Shown: in pieces, positions 1 through 8,206 of the stretch
Position numbering within the stretch: position 1 is the stretch's first letter
How the letters are laid out: each line of letters begins with the position of its first letter
NCBI RefSeq assembly: GCF_900090105.1
Contig: NZ_FMDM01000005.1
Span: 62,001-126,000 of the forward strand
Length of the DNA stretch: 64,000 bases
Direction of reading: 5' to 3'
From: Micromonospora humi
Lineage (GTDB): Bacteria; Actinomycetota; Actinomycetes; Mycobacteriales; Micromonosporaceae
Position numbers and translations under genes: made by a program
Notes under the pieces: model-generated
Told to the model about the DNA's origin: nothing
What the model saw: only the letters and a program-made list of their open reading frames with translations
The model's database searches: none

Positions 1-20
1 ATCAGCTGCTCGGCGGTCAT
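1..20 (-). CDS. 5' end of a gene running off the left edge (partial)
   Basis: Only the first six codons are inside the window, reading M-T-A-E-Q-L on the minus strand from ATG at 20-18. I accept it as a gene start because the ATG is preceded by TAGGCT at 32-27 with exactly 6 nt between, the leaderless-promoter arrangement repeated in front of many genes here. There is no Shine-Dalgarno sequence. The product cannot be identified from six residues. It would be divergent from cysQ. Confidence 0.5.
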
Positions 21-26
21 GCGCAG

Positions 27-32
27 AGCCTA
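27..32 (-). promoter_or_regulatory. -10 box of a probable leaderless promoter
   Basis: TAGGCT on the minus strand, 6 nt before the ATG at 20. The same hexamer at the same spacing precedes the rhodanese and arcA genes. Transcription would begin at the start codon. Confidence 0.5.
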
Positions 33-223
33 GGGCCTGGCCCGACGGGTCCGACCGGCATACACGCGAAGTTCAACATGCGGGCGGTCGTGGGTGCCCA
101 CCAGGGTCGACGGAGCCGAGACCGGCTCGCGACTGTCTACGATCCGACCGGACGGTGGCACCGACCGGACCGGCCGCCGAAGGATGACGGGTCGGCAGAC
201 CCGCGAGACAGGGATGGGGCCTC

Positions 224-1093
224 GTGACCGAGGACGAGACGGGACGACTCGACGACCAGCGGTTCGCGCAGTGGCTGGCCACCGAGGCCGGGATCGCGCT
301 CACCGCACTGCGGGAGCGGCAGGGCCACGCCGACCCGAAGGCGCTCAAGGACGCCGGCGACCGGGCGTCGCACGAGCTGATGACCGCGGCGCTGGCCCGG
401 TGGCGCCCGGCCGACGCGGTGCTCTCCGAAGAGGAGGCCGACGCGCGCCGGGCCTGGGCGGACGGCGAGCGTGCGCCCCGGCACGAGGCGGACCGGGTCT
501 GGATCATCGACCCGTTGGACGGCACCCGCGAGTTCTCCGAGGCCGGACGGGACGACTGGGCGGTGCACGTGGCGCTCTGGCAGCGCTCCGCCGCGCCGGA
601 CGGCGCGCTGGTCGCCGGCGCGGTCGGCATGCCGGCGCGCACCACCGTGGACGGTGAACCGGTCGTCCTCGGCACCACCTGCCCGATGCCGAAGGCGACC
701 GACGGGCCGATCCGCATCGCGGTGAGCCGCAGTCGTCCACCGGCGTTCGTCGGCGAACTGGTCGAGCCGCTGGGCGCCCGGGCCGTGCCGATGGGATCGG
801 CCGGGGTCAAGGTCTGCGCGGTGGTGACCGGCGAGGTCGACGCGTACGTCCACGCGGGCGGCCAGTACGAGTGGGACAGCGCCGCGCCGGTGGCCGTCGC
901 ACTGGGCGCCGGCATGCACGCGTCCCGGATCGACGGGTCGCCGCTGCGCTACAACCGGGCCGACCCGCGCCTGCCCGATCTGCTGGTGTGTCGCCCCGAA
1001 CTGGCGGACCGGTTGCTCGACGCGATCTCGCGTACCGGGGTCGAGATGCCCGCTTCGGCCGTCACCGGTGAGCAGGGTGAGGCGTTCGGCTGA
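224..1093 (+). CDS. cysQ: 3'(2'),5'-bisphosphate nucleotidase CysQ (inositol monophosphatase fold)
   Basis: A 289-residue IMPase-superfamily protein, predicted to dephosphorylate 3'-phosphoadenosine 5'-phosphate (PAP) to AMP in the cytoplasm and so relieve product inhibition of PAPS-using enzymes. Visible metal-binding motifs are the acidic EE pair near residue 70, the IIDPLDGTREF box near residues 90-100, and the C-terminal YEWDSAAP box where the third metal aspartate sits. GTG at 224 follows a purine-rich GGGATGGGG. The two sulfotransferases nearby (3805-4803 and 11914-12777) would produce PAP, so its placement beside the polysaccharide locus is functionally sensible. An inositol-phosphatase activity cannot be excluded from sequence alone. 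Confidence 0.88.
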   Translation: MTEDETGRLDDQRFAQWLATEAGIALTALRERQGHADPKALKDAGDRASHELMTAALARWRPADAVLSEEEADARRAWADGERAPRHEADRVWIIDPLDGTREFSEAGRDDWAVHVALWQRSAAPDGALVAGAVGMPARTTVDGEPVVLGTTCPMPKATDGPIRIAVSRSRPPAFVGELVEPLGARAVPMGSAGVKVCAVVTGEVDAYVHAGGQYEWDSAAPVAVALGAGMHASRIDGSPLRYNRADPRLPDLLVCRPELADRLLDAISRTGVEMPASAVTGEQGEAFG

Positions 1094-1196
1094 GAGTGAC
1101 GGTACGTACGGCCAGGGTGAACGAGGGATATTGTCGGGCGGGAATGCGCGTCCGACCTGAGCCCACGACACGGGCCGCCGACAGCCAGGGAGGGCC

Positions 1197-2837
1197 ATGC
1201 CGGCCGACCGAGACCCGCACACCGCCTTCGGGCAGCCGCCCGGCCTGTGGCCGGGGCAGGACATTTCGCACCAGCCGGACAGCCTCACGCTGCCCTGGCC
1301 CGACGCCCGGGCCGCGCCGCCGGCGCCGGCGCAGGTCCACGACGACCTGCCCTGGCCGGAGCGCGAGCTGCCCGGCCAGGGCCACCCGGCCCAGCCGTGG
1401 ACGGACGCCGACCAGGGCTGGCCGGGCTACGACCCGGTCGGCGTCGACCGCGCGTCGCGTGCCGCCGGCCCCGCGTCGGGCCGGGGCCCGTCGGCCGGGC
1501 CGGCGTTCGACGACGGCACCGGCTGGACCGGCTCGCCGGAGGGGACCGGTCCCGGGCCGGACTGGGGTCCGCCCGCCGGACCGACTCCGCACGAGGGTGC
1601 CGGCTGGGGCCCGCACGAGGGTGCCGGCTGGGGCGGACCGGTCGACGGCGCCGGCCGGGGCGAGGCGGCGACCACGACCGCCACGCTGACCGACCCGCGT
1701 ACCCGACCGGGCGTCGGCGGCCCGGGACAGCCGCCGCCCCCGCCCGTCGCACCCGGCCCGCCGCCCGGCGGGGCCCGAGGGCGTGGGCGGATGGTGCTCG
1801 CGGCGGCCGTGGCGCTGGCCATGGTCGGCGGCGGCGTCGCGGTGGCCGCCCTGCGGCCCGACGCGACCAACCCGCAGGCCGGCCAGGTGCCGACCACCGC
1901 CGGGCCGGCGCCGTCGGCCGGCCTGGGCGCCCCCGCCGCGCCCGGCGCCGCCTCCCCGAGCGCCGCCCAGGGCCTCGGTGGCAAGCCCGCCGTGAAGCCG
2001 TCGGCGTCCGCGAGCGCGAACGCCAACGGCTTCTCCGGGACCCGGCTGACGCTGCCCGGCGCCTCGGTCGACCCGCAGAACGGGGAGACGTTCAGCCAGG
2101 CGCTGTCCCGCTCCGACCGCACCATCGGCCGGCTGCGGATGGCCCGGGTGTTCTACCCCGGCCTGCCGCCGGCCTGGGACGGCAGCCGCAGCGACATGGT
2201 CGACCGGACCGTGGTCGTGTCCTTCAAGGCGCCGCCGCAGGAGATCAACGCGGGCAAGTACGACGCCCGGCTCACCTCCTGGTTCGCCTCGATCCCCCGC
2301 GACCACGACGTCTACTGGGCCTACTTCCACGAGCCGGAGGACGACGTCGAGCGCGGCTCGTTCACCGCCGCCCAGTACAAGCAGGCCTGGCGCCGGATCG
2401 CCGGGATGGCCAACCGGGCGAACAACCCGAAGCTGATCAACACGGTCATCCTGATGTGCTGGACGGTCGACCCGAAGTCCGGCCGCAGCTTCGACGCCTT
2501 CTATCCCGGCAGCGACCTGGTCGAGACGATCGGTTGGGACTGCTACAACTGGGCGGTCAAGTGGAAGCGCTACGCGCCCCCGACGGAGGTCTTCGACCGC
2601 ATGGTCGACAAGTCCCGGGCGCTGGGCAAGCCGTGGGGGCTGGCGGAGACCGGCAGCGACCTGCTGCCCGGTGACGCCGGCACCGGGCGGGCGGCGTGGA
2701 TCCGCTCCATGACCAGCTACATCAACGGCAAGCGGCCCGAGTTCGTGGCCTACTGGAACAACGCCGTCAGCTACGGCGACTTCCGGCTGCTCGACCAACC
2801 GAGCATCCAGGCGTGGAAGTCGTTCTGCGTGGCCTGA
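1197..2837 (+). CDS. membrane-anchored GH26-like glycoside hydrolase
   Basis: A 546-residue protein with three parts: a cytosolic, disordered Pro/Gly-rich tail (about 1-195), one membrane helix (about 199-219), then a Thr/Pro/Ala linker and an extracytoplasmic catalytic domain (about 280-546). The domain resembles GH26-type (beta/alpha)8 enzymes. Glu379 in YFHEPEDD fits the general acid/base and Glu484 in LAETGSD fits the nucleophile. ATG at 1197 has GGGAGGG upstream. Its substrate is probably a beta-linked polysaccharide, possibly the one made by the adjacent locus, for trimming or release; that is inference. The window holds a second GH26-like protein at 14518. The long charged cytosolic tail is unusual for the family. 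Confidence 0.72.
   Translation: MPADRDPHTAFGQPPGLWPGQDISHQPDSLTLPWPDARAAPPAPAQVHDDLPWPERELPGQGHPAQPWTDADQGWPGYDPVGVDRASRAAGPASGRGPSAGPAFDDGTGWTGSPEGTGPGPDWGPPAGPTPHEGAGWGPHEGAGWGGPVDGAGRGEAATTTATLTDPRTRPGVGGPGQPPPPPVAPGPPPGGARGRGRMVLAAAVALAMVGGGVAVAALRPDATNPQAGQVPTTAGPAPSAGLGAPAAPGAASPSAAQGLGGKPAVKPSASASANANGFSGTRLTLPGASVDPQNGETFSQALSRSDRTIGRLRMARVFYPGLPPAWDGSRSDMVDRTVVVSFKAPPQEINAGKYDARLTSWFASIPRDHDVYWAYFHEPEDDVERGSFTAAQYKQAWRRIAGMANRANNPKLINTVILMCWTVDPKSGRSFDAFYPGSDLVETIGWDCYNWAVKWKRYAPPTEVFDRMVDKSRALGKPWGLAETGSDLLPGDAGTGRAAWIRSMTSYINGKRPEFVAYWNNAVSYGDFRLLDQPSIQAWKSFCVA
1587..1634 (+). repeat. perfect 24-nt tandem duplication inside the GH26-like gene
   Basis: Two identical adjacent 24-nt units (1587-1610, 1611-1634) encode PHEGAGWG twice in the disordered cytosolic tail. 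The repeat keeps frame. It is probably slippage-prone and a length-polymorphism candidate. Confidence 0.85.
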
Positions 2838-2850
2838 CCGGCCCGGCGCG

Positions 2851-2891
2851 GTGAACGGGCGGGCGCCCTGGGGTCGCCCGCCCGTTCACCG
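2851..2891. terminator. bidirectional hairpin terminator between convergent genes
   Basis: A perfect 16-bp inverted repeat (2851-2866 with 2876-2891) around a 9-nt loop, between the end of the GH26-like gene and the end of the leftward GT2 gene. There is no U-tract, as is common in high-GC actinomycetes. Confidence 0.8.
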
Positions 2892-2893
2892 TC

Positions 2894-3808
2894 TCAGATG
2901 CCCCGGCCGCGCTTGTGCAGCGTGCGCAGCACCCGGTCGGCCTGTACGGCCCGGCTCGCCACGGCCAACGCGAGGTAGGCGCGCGGCTCCTTCGGGTTAC
3001 GGGCCAGCGTGCGCCGCGCCCAGCGCACCGCGTCCCGCCGGTTGCCCATCGCCGCCTGCGCGAAGGCGATCTGACCGGCCACCCGCGCCTCACCGTGCGG
3101 CACGGTGGCGAACTCCGGATAGCGGCGCAGCAGCCACTGCAACGCGGTCGAGATCGTCTCCCAGCGCTGCGCGAAATAGGACCGCTTGTGCCAGCGGACC
3201 AGCACGTACGGGCTCTCCACGTTGACCAGCGGGGCGTACCGGGCGGCCCGGAGCAGGAACTCGTAGTCCTCCGCGTAACTGCCCGGGATCTGCTCGTCGA
3301 CCAGGCCGATCGCGTCGAGCAGCGCGGCCCGCCGGATCAGGAACGTCGACGGGTGCAGCTCGGTGAGCCGGTCGCGCAGCAGCGCCTCCAGCGAGATCCG
3401 GGCCCGGTCCAGCGAGCGGTCCACCGTGCGGTCGTCGTAGCTGACCCGGATGCCGCAGCTCACCAGCGCGCCGTCCGGGTGCGCGTCGAGCGCCCCGAAC
3501 TGGGCGGCCAGCTTGCCGGGCAGCCACTCGTCGTCGTCGTCGCAGAACGCCACCCAGTCGCCGGTGGCCGCCTCGATGCCGGTGTTGCGGGCACCGGCCA
3601 GCCCGGCGGTGCGGGTGTTGGTGATGACCCGGACCCGCCGGTCGCCACGGTCCGACTCCAGCGACCGGTCCGGCTCGGACTGGTCGTAGACCACGATCGC
3701 CTCGACCAGGCCGGGATGCGCCTGGCTGAGGATCGCGTCGAGCGCCGCGCGCAGCAGCTCCGGACGGTCCCGCGTCGGTACGACGACCGAGATGCTCGGC
3801 CCACTCAT
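2894..3808 (-). CDS. family 2 glycosyltransferase
   Basis: A 304-residue cytosolic GT-A enzyme. The N-terminus ISVVVPTRDRPELL is the nucleotide-sugar binding start of GT2 enzymes, and FCDDDDEW near residue 90 contains the metal-binding DXD. The C-terminal 80 residues are helical and Arg-rich. It is last in a four-gene leftward operon (epsE, epsF, sulfotransferase, GT2) and its ATG overlaps the sulfotransferase stop (ATGA), so translation is coupled. It likely adds a sugar to the lipid-linked repeat unit of the exopolysaccharide. Donor and acceptor are unknown. Confidence 0.87.
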   Translation of the reverse strand: MSGPSISVVVPTRDRPELLRAALDAILSQAHPGLVEAIVVYDQSEPDRSLESDRGDRRVRVITNTRTAGLAGARNTGIEAATGDWVAFCDDDDEWLPGKLAAQFGALDAHPDGALVSCGIRVSYDDRTVDRSLDRARISLEALLRDRLTELHPSTFLIRRAALLDAIGLVDEQIPGSYAEDYEFLLRAARYAPLVNVESPYVLVRWHKRSYFAQRWETISTALQWLLRRYPEFATVPHGEARVAGQIAFAQAAMGNRRDAVRWARRTLARNPKEPRAYLALAVASRAVQADRVLRTLHKRGRGI

Positions 3809-4803
3809 GCTCTCTCCCCGGACTCGTCGGATCCCCGCTGGCCCAGGTAGCCGTAGCGGACTCGGAGGGGCAGCGTGGCCAGGCTGACCACGGCCCGGCT
3901 GCGGCGCGGCAGGCGGTCCCGCCACGCCTCGTCCCGCCGTACCGTCAGCGGGCCGCCGCTGAACCGCAGCGGGTTGCCCGCGACGCTGTGCGCGCGGAAC
4001 GGCGCGGCCGGCTCCGCCGAGGCCTCCGGCGCGCCGCCGGCCAGGATGCGCAACGCCGCCGGATCGTCCGGCAGGCCGGTGAAGTCCCGCAACCGGCGTA
4101 CGGTGCCGGCCGGGTCGGCGGTGAAGTCCTCGTAGCGCAGCCGGAGCACCTTCGCCCGGCCGGCGAGCAGGTGGAACGCGGCGTTCTGCGCGGTCCACAG
4201 CTTGCTCACCTCGAACGGCGAGAACGTCGGCATGAAGTCCTCGCCGTCCACCACCTCGGGCCGGCGCACCTGCTTGCCCCACGAATACGCCACCGCCCGA
4301 CTGTCCCGGACCAGGTGCAGCACCCGCAGGTCGAGGTCGTCGGCCCAGCTCAGCGCGAAGGCGAGCGAGGCGTGCTTGCTGGAGTCGACCACCACCCGCG
4401 CGCCGGTCACCGCGAGCGCGGCCCGGTAGATCCGGGTGTAGAGGTCGGCGTAGCGGCGCACGTCGGCGAGCTGCTCCGCGGGGAGCGTGTTCTTCGCCAG
4501 CCGGGGGATGTGCCGGGTCCGGTCGACCCGGTCCTTGAGCGCCAGCACGTCGTCGCGATCGACCGCGGACCAGCCGCCGAACGCCTCGTCACCGACCTGC
4601 CGCCAGAACGGGCAGGCGGTGAACCGCTCGCCGCAGCCGCACCGCTCGTCGGCGCCGAGCGCCCGCTCCCAGAGGTGCACCACCTCACCGACCGCGCACA
4701 CGTCCCGACTCTGCGCCAGCAGCAGTTCCAGCAGCGTGGAGCCGCTGCGGCCGAGGCCGCCGACGAAGAGGACCCGGGGCTGCGGCGACTCCGGCGCGCT
4801 CAT
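3805..4803 (-). CDS. sulfotransferase (PAPS-dependent), polysaccharide-type
   Basis: A 332-residue P-loop sulfotransferase. The 5'-phosphosulfate loop is GGLGRSGSTLLEL (about residues 15-27), and VVVDSSKHASLAF near residue 140 fits the 3'-phosphate-binding Ser region. A Cys pair (CGCGERFTAC) lies near residues 55-65. Family enzymes move sulfate from PAPS to a sugar hydroxyl and release PAP, the substrate of CysQ at 224. The ATG overlaps the upstream epsF stop and the TGA overlaps the downstream GT2 start, giving tight coupling to glycosyltransferases. This supports sulfation of the repeat unit. Lipid or small-molecule sulfation is the alternative. Confidence 0.82.
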   Translation of the reverse strand: MSAPESPQPRVLFVGGLGRSGSTLLELLLAQSRDVCAVGEVVHLWERALGADERCGCGERFTACPFWRQVGDEAFGGWSAVDRDDVLALKDRVDRTRHIPRLAKNTLPAEQLADVRRYADLYTRIYRAALAVTGARVVVDSSKHASLAFALSWADDLDLRVLHLVRDSRAVAYSWGKQVRRPEVVDGEDFMPTFSPFEVSKLWTAQNAAFHLLAGRAKVLRLRYEDFTADPAGTVRRLRDFTGLPDDPAALRILAGGAPEASAEPAAPFRAHSVAGNPLRFSGGPLTVRRDEAWRDRLPRRSRAVVSLATLPLRVRYGYLGQRGSDESGERA

Positions 4804-5378
4804 CCGCGCCGCCCGCCGGCCCGCTGGCGGACCCGGCGGGCCACCAGGTCGTCGATCACGGCGCCGACCCGGGCGACCGCCTCGGCGCGCGGGTCGGGCC
4901 GGCCCGGGTCGGCGGTCAGGGCGAAGCGGGCCGGCTCGGCCAGCCCCTCGTCGAGCGCGGCGAGCAGCTCGGCCTCGGACTCGCACAGCCGGACCATGCC
5001 GGCCGCCCCGAGTCGCCGGGAGAACAGCTGCTGGTGGTTGTCGACGTGCTCGTCGTGGGTCGGGTCGCGGGGCACCACGATCGGCAGGTGGCCGGTGCGC
5101 CGGGCCTCGGTGATGGTGGCCGGGCCGCCGTGGCTGACCACCAGCGTGGCCTCGGCCATCGCGCGTTGCAGCTCCTCGTGGCCGAGGAACGGGGTGGCCT
5201 CGGGCAGCGCCGGCGGGCGGCTGTGGCCGTACTGCAGGACGAGCCGCACCCCGGGCCGGGCGGCGTGCCAGCGCTCCAGCCAGCCGACCAGGCGGTCGAA
5301 GCGGTGCACGTCGGTGCCGACCACGACCAGCACGAACGGCGCCGAGCGGCGGTCCCGCTGCTGCGGAATGTGCGCCAT
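4800..5378 (-). CDS. EpsF/Alg13-like catalytic half of a split glycosyltransferase
   Basis: A 192-residue protein equal to the C-terminal domain of MurG/GT28 enzymes. FVLVVVGTDVHRFDRL opens the domain, and SHGGPATITEA near residue 85 is the donor-nucleotide loop. The N-terminal acceptor domain is missing; the adjacent 5378-5854 gene encodes it, as in the Alg13/Alg14, PssE/PssD and EpsF/EpsE pairs. The two coding regions share one nucleotide. Together they should form a membrane-associated heterodimer adding the second sugar to an undecaprenyl-linked precursor. The donor is not predictable. Confidence 0.83.
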   Translation of the reverse strand: MAHIPQQRDRRSAPFVLVVVGTDVHRFDRLVGWLERWHAARPGVRLVLQYGHSRPPALPEATPFLGHEELQRAMAEATLVVSHGGPATITEARRTGHLPIVVPRDPTHDEHVDNHQQLFSRRLGAAGMVRLCESEAELLAALDEGLAEPARFALTADPGRPDPRAEAVARVGAVIDDLVARRVRQRAGGRRG

Positions 5379-5854
5379 CAGAGGAGGTTCCCCACGACGG
5401 TCGCCTCCGGGTACATCCGGCGCTGCTCCTCCCACTGCACGAGCATCGCGGAGAGGAAGGGCCGGCAGAGCCGGGCGGTCAGCGTCGCGCTGTCGATCCG
5501 GTCGTACACCTCGATGTAGACCGTGGGGATCCGGCGCAGCCGGGCCGCCACCACGAACGGCAGGGCGACCCCGGCCCCGGTGGTGACCACCGCGGCCACC
5601 GGACGCCGGCGGATCACCTTCAGCGCGAGGAACGCGTTGCGGACCAGGTTCTTGACGTTGCGGGTGGTGGGGTGGTGGGCCCAGACCACGTCCTCGCCGT
5701 CGAGCAGCGAGCGGGCGTCCGGTGTGTCGAAGGTGACCCAGGCCCGGCGCCGATCCCGGTACCAGGGTTCCAGTGCCAGCAACTGGGCCAGGTGGCCGCC
5801 GCTGGAGCCGACCAGCAGGACCTGCCCCGCGCCGTCGGTTGACCCGCTCACCAC
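5378..5854 (-). CDS. EpsE/Alg14-like membrane half of a split glycosyltransferase
   Basis: About 158 residues. The N-terminus VLLVGSSGGHLAQLL is the Gly-rich acceptor-binding signature of Alg14/PssD/EpsE proteins, and hydrophobic stretches near residues 80-100 fit membrane recruitment of the EpsF partner. Two in-frame GTG codons (5854 and 5851) follow GGGAGGA at 5867-5861 with 6 or 9 nt spacing; either could start. It is first in a four-gene leftward operon, divergent from the Wzz operon across a 0.5-kb control region. No catalytic residues are expected in this half. Confidence 0.8.
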   Translation of the reverse strand: MVSGSTDGAGQVLLVGSSGGHLAQLLALEPWYRDRRRAWVTFDTPDARSLLDGEDVVWAHHPTTRNVKNLVRNAFLALKVIRRRPVAAVVTTGAGVALPFVVAARLRRIPTVYIEVYDRIDSATLTARLCRPFLSAMLVQWEEQRRMYPEATVVGNLL

Positions 5855-6355
5855 AACGTTTCCTCCCGTACACGTGTGATCGCGTCCGGATTTACGTGAA
5901 TGACCCTCGGACGCGCCCTGACAACCTACTGGCGCGCCCCTGGACAACTGAAGGGGCCGTTGGACGGATCCCGGCCCACCGGTCGGGTCACCTCGGGATT
6001 CCCGCCGCCGGGATCCCTCCGGGGGCGGGACCCGCCAGGTCAGTCGCGGTGCCACCGGGGTGGCGGGCCGGGCCGACCACGTCGCGGCGGCATGTGTCAG
6101 GATTCCGTCACCGCTCCGCACGCGAGCCGGCGACGACGTCGGCTCCCGGGGGCAGGTCGGGCCCGCTGCCGGGAACCCGCCGAATGGCCAGCACCGGTCG
6201 GCCATCTCTATGCGGGCTGCCCACACCTGGGCAGGCTTACCGGAACGTGAGCAGACTTTCCCTCAACGTTCGGATCGGGGACACTCGAAGTCACGGTCAG
6301 GTCCAGCTGTGCCGTGGGACTGCCCGGCTCGGTCGAAAGGGAGCGACAGACACTC
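5855..6355. promoter_or_regulatory. divergent control region between the two polysaccharide operons
   Basis: About 500 bp without a convincing gene. Close to the leftward start are an 8-bp palindrome ACACGTGT (5870-5877) and a perfect 8-bp inverted repeat CGCGTCCG/CGGACGCG (5881-5888 and 5908-5915) around 19 nt. The latter could be an operator or a hairpin in the leftward 5' leader. I saw no clear TANNNT box for the rightward operon. Promoters for both operons should lie here. Confidence 0.5.
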
Positions 6356-8206
6356 ATGCCCTCACCCCATTTGGCCGAGAACGACGCCGACGGTCTTGCC
6401 CTGATGGCCTACCTGGGCTGGTTGCGCCGCCGCTGGTGGATCCTCCTGCTCGCCGCGGTCCTCGGTCTGGCCGGCGGCCTGGCGGTGAGCCAACTCCAGG
6501 AGGCGCGCTACACGTCGACCACCTCCCTGCTGGTGCGTCCGCTCAGCTCCGGGTCGGAGAACAACCCCAACACCAAGGTCAACCTCGACACCGAGGCGCA
6601 GGTGGTCCGCTCGCTCGTGGTGGCGGAGCGGGCGAAGGACCTGATGAAGATCGGCACCGGCGGCGACGAGCTGGTCAAGTCGGTGACGGTGACCGTCCCG
6701 CCGAACAGCCAGATCCTCCAGGTGGCCTACGAGGCGACCAGCCCGGAGGAGGCGCAGTCGGGCTCGCACGCGTTCGCGCAGGCCTATCTCGACCTGCGCA
6801 AGGCCACCGCGCAGAAGGCGCTGGAGAACGAGACCAAGGCGCTGACCCAGCAGATCGACCAGGTCAAGAAGCAGCTCAACGAGGTCGCCGGGAGGATCGC
6901 CGCGGCGCCCTCCAACTCGCCCGAGCGCCAGCGCGCCGAGGCCGACCAGAACGTGCTGACCAACCAGCTGAGCGGCCTGAACAACCGGCTCAGCCCGCTC
7001 ATCTCGGCCGACATCGACCCGGGCGAGATCATCTCGGATGCGCGGCTGCCCGACCACCCCAGTTCCCCCAACCGCACCCTGAACCTGGCCAGCGGCATGG
7101 GCGCCGGCCTGCTGCTCGGCATCGTCCTGGCGTTGGTGCTGGACCGGCTGGACAACCGGGTCCGGCGCGGCCGCGACATCTCCGACCGGGTCGGCCTGCC
7201 GCTGCTGCTGGAGCTGCCGGCCCGCACCCCGTCGCTGTCCGTGCTGCCCGCCTCCCACAAGATCTCCCGAGAGCTGGGTCGGCTGCGCAACGTCCTGCTC
7301 TCCGCGGTGCCCGAGCCGGCGCAGGCCGGTCGCGGCCGCCAACTCCTGCTCTGCGACGGCTCGGCCGGCACGGCAGCCGGGTTCGTGGCCGCCAACCTGG
7401 CCGCCGCGTACGCCCGCACCGGCGCGCAGGTCGCCCTGATCACCACCAAGCCGGACTCGGCGTTGAGCAGCATCACCGGGGTGGCCGAGGGGCGGCACAG
7501 CCTCGCCTCGGTGCTCCGCCGCGACGTGCCGGCGCTCAAGGCGCTGGCTCCGGTGCCGGGGCTCGGCCAGCTCCGGGTGCTCGTGCCGGGCGACCTGGAC
7601 GCGGAGGTCGAGCTGCCGGTCGCCGGTCTGTTGGAGATCCTGCACGAGCTGACCGCGCGCTTCGACCACGTGCTCATCGAGACGGCCCAGCCCACCCACG
7701 CGGTGGAGGCGCAGGCGCTCGGCCGGTACGCGGACGCGGTGATCGTGGTCGCCGAGACGGGACGCACCCGCAGCGTCGAGATCACCGCCGCGCTCCAGCA
7801 GTTCGAGCAGGTCAACGCGCCGGTGCTCGGTGCCGTGCTGGCGCCGAGGATGCCCGCGGCACCGGCCGCTGCCCGGCCGACGACGCCGTCGAACCCCGCC
7901 ACCCCGGCAGGTCCGGCAAACCCGACGAACCGGCCCAAGCCTCGGCCGAGCCCCGGGCCCTCCGCCGAGTCCACCATGGTGCTGCCGCGGATGCGGCCCT
8001 CCGGCAGCGGCGCCCCGGCCAAGCCGGCGACCCCCGGGCCGGCGTCCGGCACGGCGTCCTCCACCCCGGTCAAGCCGCCCGCGCCGCGCAAGCCGTCGAC
8101 CCCGAGCAACCCGATGCCGGTCAACGGCGGTGGCGGGACCTACCGGTCCCGGGGCGACGGCGACGGCCGCAGCTACGCCCTGGAATCCGGCGAGGACCTG
8201 GGGTGA
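6356..8206 (+). CDS. Wzz/CpsC-type chain-length protein with a degenerate BY-kinase domain
   Basis: A 616-residue polysaccharide co-polymerase. Membrane helices sit near residues 14-34 and 240-260 and enclose an extracytoplasmic coiled-coil Wzz domain. A cytosolic Rossmann-like domain follows (about 320-500), then a Pro/Ala/Thr-rich tail of about 110 residues. The family normally couples chain length to a tyrosine autokinase. Here the Walker A GK[ST] is replaced (DGSAGTAAGF), the A' motif reads LITTKPDS without its Asp, and the Walker B line reads VLIETAQP. No C-terminal Tyr cluster is present, so ATPase/kinase activity is unlikely. ATG 6356 follows AAAGGGAG. It heads the rightward operon. 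Confidence 0.82.
   Translation: MPSPHLAENDADGLALMAYLGWLRRRWWILLLAAVLGLAGGLAVSQLQEARYTSTTSLLVRPLSSGSENNPNTKVNLDTEAQVVRSLVVAERAKDLMKIGTGGDELVKSVTVTVPPNSQILQVAYEATSPEEAQSGSHAFAQAYLDLRKATAQKALENETKALTQQIDQVKKQLNEVAGRIAAAPSNSPERQRAEADQNVLTNQLSGLNNRLSPLISADIDPGEIISDARLPDHPSSPNRTLNLASGMGAGLLLGIVLALVLDRLDNRVRRGRDISDRVGLPLLLELPARTPSLSVLPASHKISRELGRLRNVLLSAVPEPAQAGRGRQLLLCDGSAGTAAGFVAANLAAAYARTGAQVALITTKPDSALSSITGVAEGRHSLASVLRRDVPALKALAPVPGLGQLRVLVPGDLDAEVELPVAGLLEILHELTARFDHVLIETAQPTHAVEAQALGRYADAVIVVAETGRTRSVEITAALQQFEQVNAPVLGAVLAPRMPAAPAAARPTTPSNPATPAGPANPTNRPKPRPSPGPSAESTMVLPRMRPSGSGAPAKPATPGPASGTASSTPVKPPAPRKPSTPSNPMPVNGGGGTYRSRGDGDGRSYALESGEDLG

Noticed and set aside
5773..8200. Plus-strand open frame reading into the DUF3048 gene from far upstream
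   Set aside because: Upstream of 8203 it is a shadow of the Wzz-like gene in another frame. Only the part from GTG 8203 encodes the lipoprotein.
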